Assembly (NCBI RefSeq): GCF_964355755.1
Contig: NC_092672.1
Span: forward strand, 186,001-250,000
Origin: Antedon mediterranea
Taxonomy: Eukaryota > Echinodermata > Crinoidea > Comatulida > Antedonidae
DNA length: 64,000 nt
Direction of reading: 5' to 3'
A program made the position numbers and the translations under genes. This document shows, in pieces, positions 22,083 through 35,400 of this stretch; the stretch's first letter is position 1, and each line of letters begins with the position of its first letter. The notes below the pieces were generated by a model. The model did no database searches, was not told where the DNA came from, and was given only the letters and a program-made list of their open reading frames with translations.

Positions 22083-22205
22083 TTGGTACTGTATTGCCGT
22101 GCGCTGTTATTTAAATAAGATTATGCAGGTGTAGTGGACTCGTTGTCATTCGCGGTCAACATGTCACACGTAAATTTTGCTTGGTTAATCTTTTACATTA
22201 GATTG
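22083..22205 (+). repeat. Dispersed repeat, copy 4 (octamer lost)
   Basis: Aligns with 18325-18450 through GTGCAGGTGT-like, TCATTCGCGGTCAACA and TTTTACATTAGA. The ATGCAAAT position is mutated. Confidence 0.5.
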
Positions 22206-22321
22206 TGCCTCATTAGGCCTTTGTATTGTTTTGATTCTAGTATATTATTTTAACTTAACCATTTCTGTTTCATGAAAAAATATACATATATTTTTTTGGT
22301 TACGTACAGTGCGCTCTTGAC

Positions 22322-23905
22322 CAGGGGTGGCGCCAGGATCTTCCCGACGCGGGGGCTACATTCCCCGATGAGGGGGCTATGCGAGCAAAGCGAGCATCAC
22401 AAGGCTGGGGGCCAGGGGGCCGCCAAGGGCCCCGGGTGGGGGTCCAGGGGGCGAAGCCCCCGGAAGCAACGCGTTCTAGCGTCATTTGAGGTCATTTTAA
22501 TCAGATTTAGGGTAGCAATTTTTTCCATTTTTTATAATGCATAAATAAAATACTGCGTGCAAAAAAACGATGCGCGATGACTGTTTCAATCCATCTTTTT
22601 CAATTTAAAAAATAAAAGTTCAAAGAAAATTTAGAAAAATAGAGTTGGAGGTCCTGGAAATTGGACTTATTATACTTCAAAACATGAAACAAAAATAATA
22701 TATAAGTCCCTATCATGGTTGTGACTGACCTAAGAAATGTTTGAAAAATAGAGATGTTAGGTCCCGGAAAATGCACTTCTTGTACTTCGAAATATGACCA
22801 GCTTTATTGTTGGGGCTGAGCTAAGAAAATGTTTAAAACTAGAGCTGCAGGTTATCAAAAAATTGCATTTTATACTTTGGAAACATCAGGCCCAGAGGCT
22901 TAAAAAACGCAAGCGTAGACCTTTTTCAGTCGGGGAAATAAGTTTATTCCTCCCAAGTGTATGCCTGCGTACCATCTGGACTTCCGAGTGGTGAGAAATT
23001 CATGACATACAGGACATTGAAAATTTAATAACTTAGCTATAATAAGATGTTGGCTAAGCGAAAATGGCATGTTTTTTTGTTTAGTAATGGATGAAATATT
23101 TATTTTAGGTGCCCCACGGTACAGAAGGTTACTTGTAAATTAAAAAATTGGTGAACATACGAACAATGAACATAATTCGTTTTTGCTGTAACTAGTGTAG
23201 CGTACGTCGACACAGTACACGACGTAACCGTCGGTAAACTTCGCCTGGAAAATAACTACAGTACACATTTTGGTCCCTGGATGGAACATGATATCACGAC
23301 CCAACGTTGAACGATTCGTACAAAGGGATACCGCCAGACAAGTGCGTACCTATAGCTATTGTTTATAGTAGTAATTTAGATCGCTGGCAATAATGAATGC
23401 ATATAAAGTGCATAATTTCACTCTGACGTACTCTCACGGTCAATGAAACGTCAAGGTTTTCTAGGCGCTGAAGCTACGAAGTGAACGCGAACGAATTATA
23501 TTCCCCGACAAAAAGTACCCGAACCGTCGGTAAACTCCGCCTGGAAAATAACTACATTACACATTTTGGTCCCTGGATGGAACATGATATCACGCGTCTC
23601 GACCCAACGTTGAACGATTCGTACAAAGGGATACCGCCAAACAAGTGCGTACTAGCTATTGTTTAGTAGTTAGATCTCTGGCAATAATGAATGCATAAAA
23701 GTGCATAATAGCCCTCTGACGTACTCTCACGGTCAATGGAACGTCGTGGTTTTCTAGGCGCTGAAGCTATATGAAGTGAACGCGAACGTTTTTTACTGTA
23801 TGTTATATTCCCCGACAAAAAGTACCCGTGTTCCCCGACGAGGGGGCTAGGCTCCCCGACGAGGGGGCTAGAGCCCCCGTAGCCCCCCCGCTGGCGCCGC
23901 CACTG
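22322..23905. mobile_element. Non-autonomous hAT-type element, copy 1 (1584 bp)
   Basis: Ends begin CAGGGGTGGCGCCAG and end CTGGCGCCGCCACTG, forming terminal inverted repeats. The 8-bp target duplication CTCTTGAC is at 22314-22321 and 23906-23913. Eight-base duplications and CA...TG ends are hAT hallmarks. It has no transposase frame. Inside are three diverged subterminal units (from about 22637, 22745 and 22833) and a 296-bp tandem duplication. Confidence 0.9.
23226..23828. repeat. 296-bp tandem duplication inside hAT copy 1
   Basis: AACCGTCGGTAAACT begins at 23226 and again at 23522. The two halves stay similar up to the ACAAAAAGTACCCG end of each. The hAT copy at 45621 carries one such segment. 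Confidence 0.85.
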
Positions 23906-23913
23906 CTCTTGAC

Positions 23914-25822
23914 ATTGGAGCTATTAATATATTATTTCAAAACATGGTTGCTCGGTCGCCAGCGGGCCGGTACAAATTTCCAGATATTTTTCCCCTATGT
24001 TTTCGCCTATCCCAAGGTTAAAAATAGTGTTTTATTGTTTGAAAACAATGAGAGTTGGAATTAAAAATAATCAGATTCTCACCTAAGGTATTTAAATTTG
24101 GCTTAATTTTTATTTTTTATGAAAAGTAAATACACAATAGTAAGACAATGTAATTTTGCTTAAATTTAATTTGTAATGATTTAGAAAAGAATTATTCGTT
24201 GTTATATTTGTATGTATTGACTGGCGTGTGTGGCCGCACCGTTCCAGATAAATAAAAATATTTAAAACAATATAGTTTGTTTTCGTTTGTTGTAAGTTTT
24301 GGTGTTAGAAATTCACATCACATACTTATATGAACATGCTGATGGATTCATCATTCTTAAGTTTAAATCCGGGCCAAAGCCACTTAAGAATGGGTCAAAT
24401 GTCAAAATAGGTTAATTCAATGTTAATTAATATTTTAAGTAGGCTAACATCGACCAAACCAATTAATTAAAAATGTTCCTTTACCTCAGGAATCAAGATC
24501 CGTAGTCTTATGGACCATTCCTGTGCTCAATTAACTTAAGAACGCCCTTATTAGTGCTAATTAGACATTTAATTAGCATTTTGAGCCTACACATAATGCT
24601 ATTAAATTCGACGCCATTTGGAACATCGGCAACAAGAGAACAATATTTTTAATTTTGTCTACCAATAACGATTTTAGAATTAAAGTTAATACAACAAGTA
24701 TTTTATATGATATTTTAGGTAAATATGTTTTGCAGTAAAACAATGAATGTACTGATATAAAACTGTGCGTGGTATAGCTTTCCAAAGAAGGAAGAAACTA
24801 TAAATTAAATACCTTTACAAAGAAAAAGATTTTTTTAAATAAAAATAGTAAATTACAAAGCCTCCGATTTTAGACTCTTGTTCCTCATCCGGGGTTGGAA
24901 AATGTGATTGGTTGATAGATATCATGTGACATAACATACATAAGGTGTCTGCCATATTGAATTCTGCGAAGTGTCTTTCGTCCTGGAAATCCCGAGGCAT
25001 TTTAACATAATTTTATCATAATTTCGGTCAAATTTCACTAAATGTGAGTATTATAGGATATTTAAGATATTAATTTTGGCAAATATGAATACCGTCAGTC
25101 ATAAATAGACGGGCTTAGTTGTATGACAGTGACAAGACCAGCTTCGTCGTGTCGCTGGTGCACGTCGTGGTCTGTCTGGCATACATGACCAAATCAGGGG
25201 ACGTTCTCAAAATGTAGGCCTATGTCGATGTTGGACGGTAAAGTTATAGATATTTTCACATCATCCTCATATATTACAGATTTTACCGTTTAGAGCTTAT
25301 GTCTAGGAAATATGGGCCTGGTAGTTAGCTATGTTTTTACTGGATTATTTACAATTTAATTACAATTTACATGGATAAAGTATGAACTATTTATTATATT
25401 AATTGAATTCAATAATAAAACCCCAACCAATCCACATTTGTTAGCCTAGCCTAGGCCTAGCCTACACTCGCTTAATAGGCTAGTACGGGGTACTGCCTAA
25501 TCATACACTGCTTCAATGGCAATCAACCAGGCATACTAGCAGCAGTATTTTTGGTGGCTCCTCTCCCTACCACTCTACTACTAGGCTAGGCCTAGGCTCT
25601 ACAGTAAATAACTAGACCCAAACATCGTTATTAGGCCTGGCGAGGTCTATAATAACCTAGTTAGTATTAGTTAGTATTAAATATACACTCGGTGACAGAT
25701 GAAATAAGTTGCATGGGGTCACCATAATCAACTCCTGTAGGACGCTAAATTGATCATATTGTGCCATCTTGTCAACATTATCAAATTTAAGTCTTAAGTC
25801 GGTTTTACCCACTATGATCTTT
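23914..25822. other. Gene-free interval upstream of GIGYF
   Basis: No coding exon recognised. A stretch near 24220-24290 (GTGTGGCCGCACCGTTCCAG) matches 17740-17790, another dispersed repeat. The untranslated first exon and promoter of GIGYF should lie in this interval, because its first coding exon opens with an acceptor. A donor-like ATG/TGAGTATT near 25042 does not fit GT, so I cannot place the exon. Confidence 0.4.
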
Positions 25823-25823
25823 A

Positions 25824-26161
25824 TGCACTTGTCAATTGTATGACCCACTATACGACCCCCGGGAGAGGTGCATCATGGGTGCGTCATTTACAAATAATTA
25901 CTGACGCAGGGGTGCGTCAAAAAACCTAGATGGTACGTCACATCAATGAACAAGGTGTGTCAATGTCCGTCACTTTACCACCCACAATATCATAAACAAC
26001 ATGGTAATAGTGCGTCAAAATGGGTGCGTTATGGTCACCTAAAGGTAAGTCACATTTTTTACGCACGGGTGCGTCATGGTATTCAATGGTATGACGCACA
26101 TCGAACAAATGACGCACCTCTCCCGGGGGTCGTATAGTGGGTCATACAATTGACAAGTGCA
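25824..26161. mobile_element. Harbinger/PIF-like MITE with 48-bp perfect TIRs
   Basis: The terminal arms are exact reverse complements over 48 bp (left starts TGCACTTGTCAATTG, right ends CAAGTGCA), flanked by TTA on both sides (25821-25823, 26162-26164), the TWA-type duplication of PIF/Harbinger elements. The core carries many copies of GTGCGTCA or TGACGCAC variants. No coding frame. Confidence 0.85.
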
Positions 26162-26454
26162 TTACTCGCATTGCCTGGAGGTAAATTTGGGGATAAGTAT
26201 GTTCTTTTGAACAGCAGCAACTGATATGATCAAAAGCATAGCTATCGACACTCTGTACAAAATGAAGTTGATTTTATCACTACCAAATGTGAAACATATA
26301 TACTGTAAGCCAGAGCTTATACTAACTATCAATTAATTTAAAGTGTTCCTTTTTAAGTAAAATATGCACCGTAAAAACAAAAGTTATTTTTCACCAAGAA
26401 TTAAAATTTGCATTTAAATTTAACTAAAATGTATTTATTTTCAGTAATAGTATC

Positions 26455-29400
26455 ATGTCAGAGACATTAAACTTCGGTCCACAGTGGCTACGGGCTTTGT
26501 CTGGTGGTGGCAGTGGTGGTACCACAACCAGTAGTGTGACGTCACCCCCACCGTCGCCAGGAATAACTCAGTTTAAACTAGCGGAGTTCCGCTATGGTCG
26601 TGAAGAGATGTTAGCTCTATTTAAGAAATCCAACCAACCTCCGTCAGGGCTAGAAGAATTCTTGTCCATTTGTCGGAAGGATAGTGCCTTGCCTATGGCT
26701 TTGACTTCATTATCTGAAGAGGAGCAGGTTTGTTATTATTACAACAGTTTTTATTATTGTTAAATTCCATTTTGGACTCTATGCAACAATTTATGAAGAA
26801 ATAATAATAAAAGCCAGAACAGCAATAAAAAAAGAAAAATAAACATGTGACTATTTGATTTACAGTGAAATAAGATTTTTTATTGCACAATTAGTGCCAC
26901 AGCACTTGATATGCAAATACTAATTTAATAAATTTAACAATAATATTAGTAAAGTGAAAATATTTATTCTGTGTAGTCTCCTTGAAACTGGATTCTTTTA
27001 AAATAATGATAATCTTAAATTCAAATTTTTTGGAAAACAACCCAGAAGGGTGTTTTATTTTTTCAAGAATGAATTCAACAACTTTGTTTTAATCATCTTT
27101 TGACAGCATGCTCTTTCACAGTGTGTGAATTCCACGTTGGTGCTACGCTTAACAGGGCGAGGAACAGGGGGTACGGGTACAAGGGGAAGAGGTGGCACGA
27201 CAAGAGGAAGGGGTAAGTTTTACAGGGAGGAACAATCGATGACTAGGAAGAAGGAAGTTAAATTTATAACATCCTGGTTATTGAGCTTACAACTACGGAA
27301 TCTTATTTCTTTGTTTTTAGGTAGAGGAAGGGGAGAGTTTATGAGGAGTAGCTATGATGAAGAGGGTGGTGGAGGAGGAGGTGGAGCATTTTCACGTAAT
27401 TTCAATAGGACTCAAAGTTGGGATGAAAGGTATGTTTTGCTGTTAATTAATTTATTGAAAACAAACCATGTTTAACTATGTTTACTGATTGTATTAATAT
27501 CAGCACATCTAATGACATTTTGTCTATTCATCTTTGCACCATTTAAAATGAAGGCATTTATTGTAAGCTGTGCAATGCTGAGAAGGAGTACAATGATGTA
27601 ACATACTGTACTTAGCTAACCCTCAGTGTGTGGAACTAACAGGAATTAGTTTGTTCTGAATTATTATGTACTAATAGGGTTAGGGTTAGGAGAAGGAGTA
27701 CAATGATGTAACATACTGTACTTAGCTAACCCTCAGTGTGTGGAACTAACAGGAATTAGTTTGTTCTGAATTATTATGTACTAATAGGGTGTATTTATTA
27801 TTACCATAATTTACTTAATATTCAAGTCTACCAATAAGGTTCTTTCGTACTTTCTCACTGTTACTGTCTGGTACTGTATGTTACTGTCTGGTACTGTATG
27901 TTACTGTATGTTATTGTCTGGTACTGTCTGTTACTGTCTGGTACTGTCTGTTACTGTATGTCTAGGCTCGCACTGGCCGATCGCCAAGTCGCCATGGGCG
28001 AAAACGTTTCTAGATTGGCGAAAAATAAAACGGCTACTTTAGCCATTTTGGCGATGACATATGATAAAATAGATAATTCAATAATCATTTTGGCGAAAGC
28101 ATAAAGTCCAACTAAAAGGTCCATTTGTCGATCTCCAAGCATTTATTTTGTTCGTTATCACGTTGTTTACTTCAAGCTCCATTTTTCGTCAACTTGTTTC
28201 GGTGTACCAGGCGTCTCTTTGTTATTTCGAAGATGGAGATAGCAGAGGTAGACTGCACAGAGAGACAGACTTTACACGACACATGGATGATGAAGTCTAC
28301 CCAAACTATCACGTGTTGTGCGCTGCACAAACGATCGACTACGTAGCCGACGGTCGGCTAATTACCGGGATTGTCTATATTTCGATAGGGGTGTACTTTT
28401 CAGATTAAAAAGAAACATTACTGTATAGTATCTTCGATGAATGACGTCTTAATCTTATCGAAATGAAAAATGTATGCGTTATGCATTTTAGAGTCTTCCA
28501 ATTTAATGTAGTTTCATATTTTACCCTTAATAAACTTCGCTCGTGCGTCAGTGTAAACAAAACAACATGTGGGAAATGGTAGAGTCTAACGGGGATTTAG
28601 CTAAACACACACGTGCATCTGAGCGGGGCCGGCCGCCGGCTTCTGTGTTGTTGTGTAAATAAATAATAATCGGGATAGATTTCTCGCCCTGACAGAAACG
28701 CTTCGGCGCAGCCTTGACGTACGTGTACTCTGTGCTTTGGCCTATATTATCTTACGTTTAACAACGATACAAGTGTTCGTTTGCTAGGAATTTTCCTCAA
28801 TATTTTTAGCATACGATAGACCGTTGCGTTGTTGTACATAATTTTGTAGGCCTAGGCCGGTGGTTCTGCACTTTCGCACCTCTTGAGCATACCCAATTTA
28901 AAAACATTAACCCGCTGCGCGGCGGTGATTCTGAGTGATTCTAGGACACGATTTTCGCCTGGTACGCCATGGAAGCCGTAATCATACAGTGATTTAGGCA
29001 TGGTTCTTTATCTCAATGCCTTACAAAAATCTTCAGGGAACAGTGTATAGACTTGTTGACATAGATAAATTGACTAAAATGTTTTTACCACTATATTTCA
29101 AAAATTTTAAATTTTGGCTATAAACCGATTCATTTGGCTAAATAAAAAAATTTGACTTTAGCCATTTTGACTATAGATAAACTGATTTGACTAAAAAAAA
29201 TATTTTGACTTTCGCCAAATGGCTAAACAAAATGAAATGTTAGTGCTACCCCAGTAGTATGTTACTGTATGTTACTGTCTGGTACTGTATGTTCTTTTGG
29301 AGTAAAATATAAAATATCTTGCAATTCTTAAGAAAAATGAGCTGATCTGATTGGTGGATGTAAATCTCTCCTGGGCATTACACAGACAGCCTGGATGAAG

Positions 29401-32400
29401 TTTGTGAGGAAGGAAGTTGAATTGACAATTATAATTGCTATTTCTCTATCCAATTCCTACTGTAAAATTGAATATTATATTCATTGATGGATATTATTAT
29501 AAAAACGCTCTTTACAGAATATTTAAATTTGTAAAGAAAACCGATTTCCAAAGTATGTATACTTAACTGACAATAAAGCAAGCTAAGATATAGTAACAGT
29601 GTTTCAACGCTAATGATAGTACAGTAGTATTCAATAAAAGAAGGTGATCTTGATTTTCTGTTCTAATTTTTTTTTTTTTTGGTCAATACAGTATTCAATT
29701 TAGCAGATTTATTTTGGGTTAATTTCAGTCGTGATTCAAGGTTTCGTAATTTTGAAGAGTCCGGTCCACCGTCGCCTAGGAAGCATTTTGATCGTAGTAT
29801 TAGTGAGAATTGGCGTTCGCGTAGTGAGAGGGGATCAACTAGAGAGAATGGGGAAGAGGATGGAGGTTGGAGACAAGCCCCCTCAAGGACATCTCGTTCA
29901 ACTCGTGATGACGACAATTGGAGGTCGGGGGGAGGTAAGACGTTTGTGATTTTAAGATTTGATTGATATATTCAGTTAAAAGAATAAAAAAGAATTTTTA
30001 AAATGTCCAGTTATTGTGATAAATGTACGGGTTTGTTTATTAGGAGGACCAAGAACAAGTTGGCGGCATCCACGAGAACGTAATGCATCGTTTAATGAGT
30101 ATGACGAAGAACAAGAACGAGACAGGGGTGAGCGCCCAGAAAGGAGGTACAGTTCACGTAATCGACGAGACAGTTTTGAGGATGCTGCGGAAGATTTGCC
30201 AGAATGGGCGATGGATGACGCATTTGAAGGGGACGCAATGATTAGTTCTTTTGATTCCTCTGGAGCCTTTTTCTCAATGAAGGCAAGTACATTATATTTA
30301 TAGAGTTATTACCATGTATGATATGGTATTAAAACTCAAGTTTGATACCAGCCCATTTGAGATTTGGTTTTTATGTCCCTTTTATTTTTATCCTATTGTG
30401 ATGAATCAATTTGAATTTATAAAGTGAAAAATCCTTGTGTAGTAACATGATTTGGAAATTGATTTTTTGCAGAAAGAGGAGAAAGATGAAAATAAAAAAG
30501 AAAATAAAAGCGAAGATGATTCCAAGTCTGATACAAAGACCACTGATAGTAATAAAGAACAAAATGCCTTGAAAGTAATTCATAAAAAAGACAAAGAAAC
30601 TAAGACTGCTAATAGTGCCAAAGTAGATAAAAACTCATCAAAAACTAGTATTTCAAATATTGATTCAACCAAAGATACCAAATCTGAAACGAAGGAAGAC
30701 GTTAGTAGAAAGACTCCTGGTGAGTTGTTGTTGGCAGAAATTACAAGTAAAAAACCTTTAACAAAAAGAATAGAAGAAGAACAACATCAAACACTAGAGA
30801 GTGTGGAAAAGGGCCTATTAGCTATAACAGAGAGTGAACCACCTGATTGCAAACAAGCGGAGGAAATGAAAGATGAGAAAGTAAAGGAAGAACAGGTGGA
30901 AGAAGAGGATCCATTAGCAAGGATAGAGAAAGAAGCAGCAGAGGACATTGTCAAGATGACTGAAGAAGTAGGATATTTTATATCAATCTTTTTATAATAA
31001 ATTTTTTCAGTTTCTTTCTCTTATATGCAGTAAAATATCCTGGATTTGTAAAACATTTAATGTTGTGAAACCCCTAAGTGCTGTACAAGACACATGGAGG
31101 AAAAAAAAAAGAAGCTAAACCTTAACCAAAGTATGAGGATACGCCCTCATTGCTTACCTCGAGTCGGTCTAAAATTAAATTCATTTTGTCTCGGTCATCT
31201 CCGACTTGCCCGCCTCCTACCCTAAAAAAAAGTATATGCAGTATTTTCATTTCATTTTAATAATTGTTTTCATTGTCATTTGGAAACAAATTGATGACTT
31301 GTCTATTTGTGTAATGATACTAATGTTGTATGTATATGTTCTAATTATTTTACTAAATATATATTGTGTTTTGTAATATTAACTAATGATTAATTATTGT
31401 GATAGGACGATGATGACAAACTGTTACGAACCCTTACTGGTAAACTTCATTATCAACAACAGCAGCAGCAGCAAGCTGCAAGCAAAGTTGCAGCTGCAAC
31501 TGCAGACATTCCTCGTATGTGGTACTACAAAGATCCTCAAGGTGCTGTACAAGGCCCATTCAGTGCTGGGGAGATGGCAGATTGGTTTGGGGCTGGCTAT
31601 TTTACTATGACACTTCTTGTTAAACGCAGCTTTGATGATGTCTTCCTTCCTTTAGGTGAATTAATTAAACAATGGGGACGAGTCCCATTTATACAGGGTC
31701 CAGAACCAATGCCAACAAAGGTAATAATATGTAAAATATATATGATACAATGGGGACGAGTCCCATTTATACAGGGCCCAGAACCAATGCCAACAAAGGT
31801 AATAATATATAAAATATATATGATACAATGGGGACGAGTCCCATTTATACAGGGTCCAGAACCAATGCCAACAAAGGTAATAATATGTAAAATATATATG
31901 ATACAATGGGGACGAGTCCCATTTATACAGGGCCCAGAACCAATGCCAACAAAGGTAATAATATGTAACATATATATGATACAATGGGGACGAGTCCCAT
32001 TTATACAGGGCCCAGAACCAATGCCAACAAAGGTAATAATATGTAACATATATATGATACAATGGGGACGAGTCCCATTTATACAGGGCCCAGAACCAAT
32101 GCCAACAAAGGTAATAATATGTAACATATATATGATACAATGGGGACGAGTCCCATTTATACAGGGCCCAGAACCAATGCCAACAAAGGTAATAATATAT
32201 AAAATATATATGATACAATGGGGACGAGTCCCATTTATACAGGGTCCAGAACCAATGCCAACAAAGGTAATAATATGTAAAATATATATGATACAATGGG
32301 GACGAGTCCCATTTATACAGGGCCCAGAACCAATGCCAACAAAGGTAATAATATGTAACATATATATGATACAATGGGGACGAGTCCCATTTATACAGGG

Positions 32401-35400
32401 CCCAGAACCAATGCCAACAAAGGTAATAATATGTAAAATATATATGATACAATGGGGACGAGTCCCATTTATACAGGGTCCAGAACCAATGCCAACAAAG
32501 GTAATAATATGTAAAATATATATGATACAATGGGGACGAGTCCCATTTATACAGGGCCCAGAACCAATGCCAACAAAGGTAATAATATGTAACATATATA
32601 TGATACAATGGGGACGAGTCCCATTTATACAGGGCCCAGAACCAATGCCAACAAAGGTAATAATATGTAAAATATATATGATACAATGGGGACGAGTCCC
32701 ATTTATACAGGGCCCAGAACCAATGCCAACAAAGGTAATAATATGTAACATATATATGATACAATGGGGACGAGTCCCATTTATACAGGGCCCAGAACCA
32801 ATGCCAACAAAGGTAATAATATGTAAAATATATATGATACAATGGGGACGAGTCCCATTTATACAGGGCCCAGAACCAATGCCAACAAAGGTAATAATAT
32901 GTAAAATATATATGATACAATGGGGACGAGTCCCATTTATACAGGGCCCAGAACCAATGCCAACAAAGGTAATAATATATAAAATATATATGATACAATG
33001 GGGACGAGTCCCATTTATACAGGGTCCAGAACCAATGCCAACAAAGGTAATAATATGTAAAATATATATGATACAATGGGGACGAGTCCCATTTATACAG
33101 GGCCCAGAACCAATGCCAACAAAGGTAATAATATGTAAAATATATATGATACAATGGGGACGAGTCCCATTTATACAGGGCCCAGAACCAATGCCAACAA
33201 AGGTAATAATATGTAAAATATATATGATACAATGGGGACGAGTCCCATTTATACAGGGCCCAGAACCAATGCCAACAAAGGTAATAATATATAAAATATA
33301 TATGATACAATGGGGACGAGTCCCATTTATACAGGGTCCAGAACCAATGCCAACAAAGGTAATAATATGTAAAATATATATGATACAATGGGGACGAGTC
33401 CCATTTATACAGGGCCCAGAACCAATGCCAACAAAGGTAATAATATGTAAAATATATATGATACAATGGGGACGAGTCCCATTTATACAGGGTCCAGAAC
33501 CAATGCCAACAAAGGTAATAATATGTAACATATATATGATACAATGGGGACGAGTCCCATTTATACAGGGCCCAGAACCAATGCCAACAAAGGTAATAAT
33601 ATGTAAAATATATATGATACAATGGGGACGAGTCCCATTTATACAGGGCCCAGAACCAATGCCAACAAAGGTAATAATATGTAACATATATATGATACAA
33701 TGGGGACGAGTCCCATTTATACAGGGCCCAGAACCAATGCCAACAAAGGTAATAATATGTAAAATATATATGATACAATGGGGACGAGTCCCATTTATAC
33801 AGGGTCCAGAACCAATGCCAACAAAGGTAATAATATGTAAAATATATATGATACAATGGGGACGAGTCCCATTTATACAGGGCCCAGAACCAATGCCAAC
33901 AAAGGTAATAATATGTAAAATATATATGATACAATGGGGACGAGTCCCATTTATACAGGGTCCAGAACCAATGCCAACAAAGGTAATAATATGTAAAATA
34001 TATATGATACAATGGGGACGAGTCCCATTTATACAGGGTCCAGAACCAATGCCAACAAAGGTAATATGTAAAATATATATGATACAATGGGGACGAGTCC
34101 CATTTATACAGGGCCCAGAACCAATGCCAACAAAGGTAATAATATGTAAAATATATATGATACAATGGGGACGAGTCCCATTTATACAGGGTCCAGAACC
34201 AATGCCAACAAAGGTAATAATATGTAAAATATATATGATACAATGGGGACGAGTCCCATTTATACAGGGTCCAGAACCAATGCCAACAAAGGTAATAATA
34301 TGTAAAATATATATGATACAATGGGGACGAGTCCCATTTATACAGGGTCCAGAACCAATGCCAACAAAGGTAATAATATGTAAAATATATATGATACAAT
34401 GGGGACGAGTCCCATTTATACAGGGCCCAGAACCAATGCCAACAAAGGTAATAATATGTAAAATATATATGATACAATGGGGACGAGTCCCATTTATACA
34501 GGGCCCAGAACCAATGCCAACAAAGGTAATAATATGTAACATATATATGATACAATGGGGACGAGTCCCATTTATACAGGGTCCAGAACCAATGCCAACA
34601 AAGGTAATAATATGTAAAATATATATGATACAATGGGGACGAGTCCCATTTATACAGGGTCCAGAACCAATGCCAACAAAGGTAATAATATGTAAAATAT
34701 ATATGATACAATGGGGACGAGTCCCATTTATACAGGGCCCAGAACCAATGCCAACAAAGGTAATAATATGTAAAATATATATGATACAATGGGGACGAGT
34801 CCCATTTATACAGGGTCCAGAACCAATGCCAACAAAGGTAATAATATGTAAAATATATATGATACAATGGGGACGAGTCCCATTTATACAGGGTCCAGAA
34901 CCAATGCCAACAAAGGTAATAATATGTAAAATATATATGATACAATGGGGACGAGTCCCATTTATACAGGGTCCAGAACCAATGCCAACAAAGGTAATAA
35001 TATGTAAAATATATATGATACAATGGGGACGAGTCCCATTTATACAGGGTCCAGAACCAATGCCAACAAAGGTAATAATATGTAAAATATATATGATACA
35101 ATGGGGACGAGTCCCATTTATACAGGGCCCAGAACCAATGCCAACAAAGGTAATAATATGTAAAATATATATGATACAATGGGGACGAGTCCCATTTATA
35201 CAGGGCCCAGAACCAATGCCAACAAAGGTAATAATATGTAAAATATATATGATACAATGGGGACGAGTCCCATTTATACAGGGTCCAGAACCAATGCCAA
35301 CAAAGGTAATAATATGTAAAATATATATGATACAATGGGGACGAGTCCCATTTATACAGGGTCCAGAACCAATGCCAACAAAGGTAATAATATGTAAAAT

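Noticed and set aside
27670-27690. Telomere-like GGGTTAGGGTTAGG
   Set aside because: Only two units, at the boundary of a 110-bp duplication.
28148-28408. 86-codon frame in GIGYF intron 3
   Set aside because: Lies inside the hAT-like element, with no recognised domain and no splice sites linking it to GIGYF.
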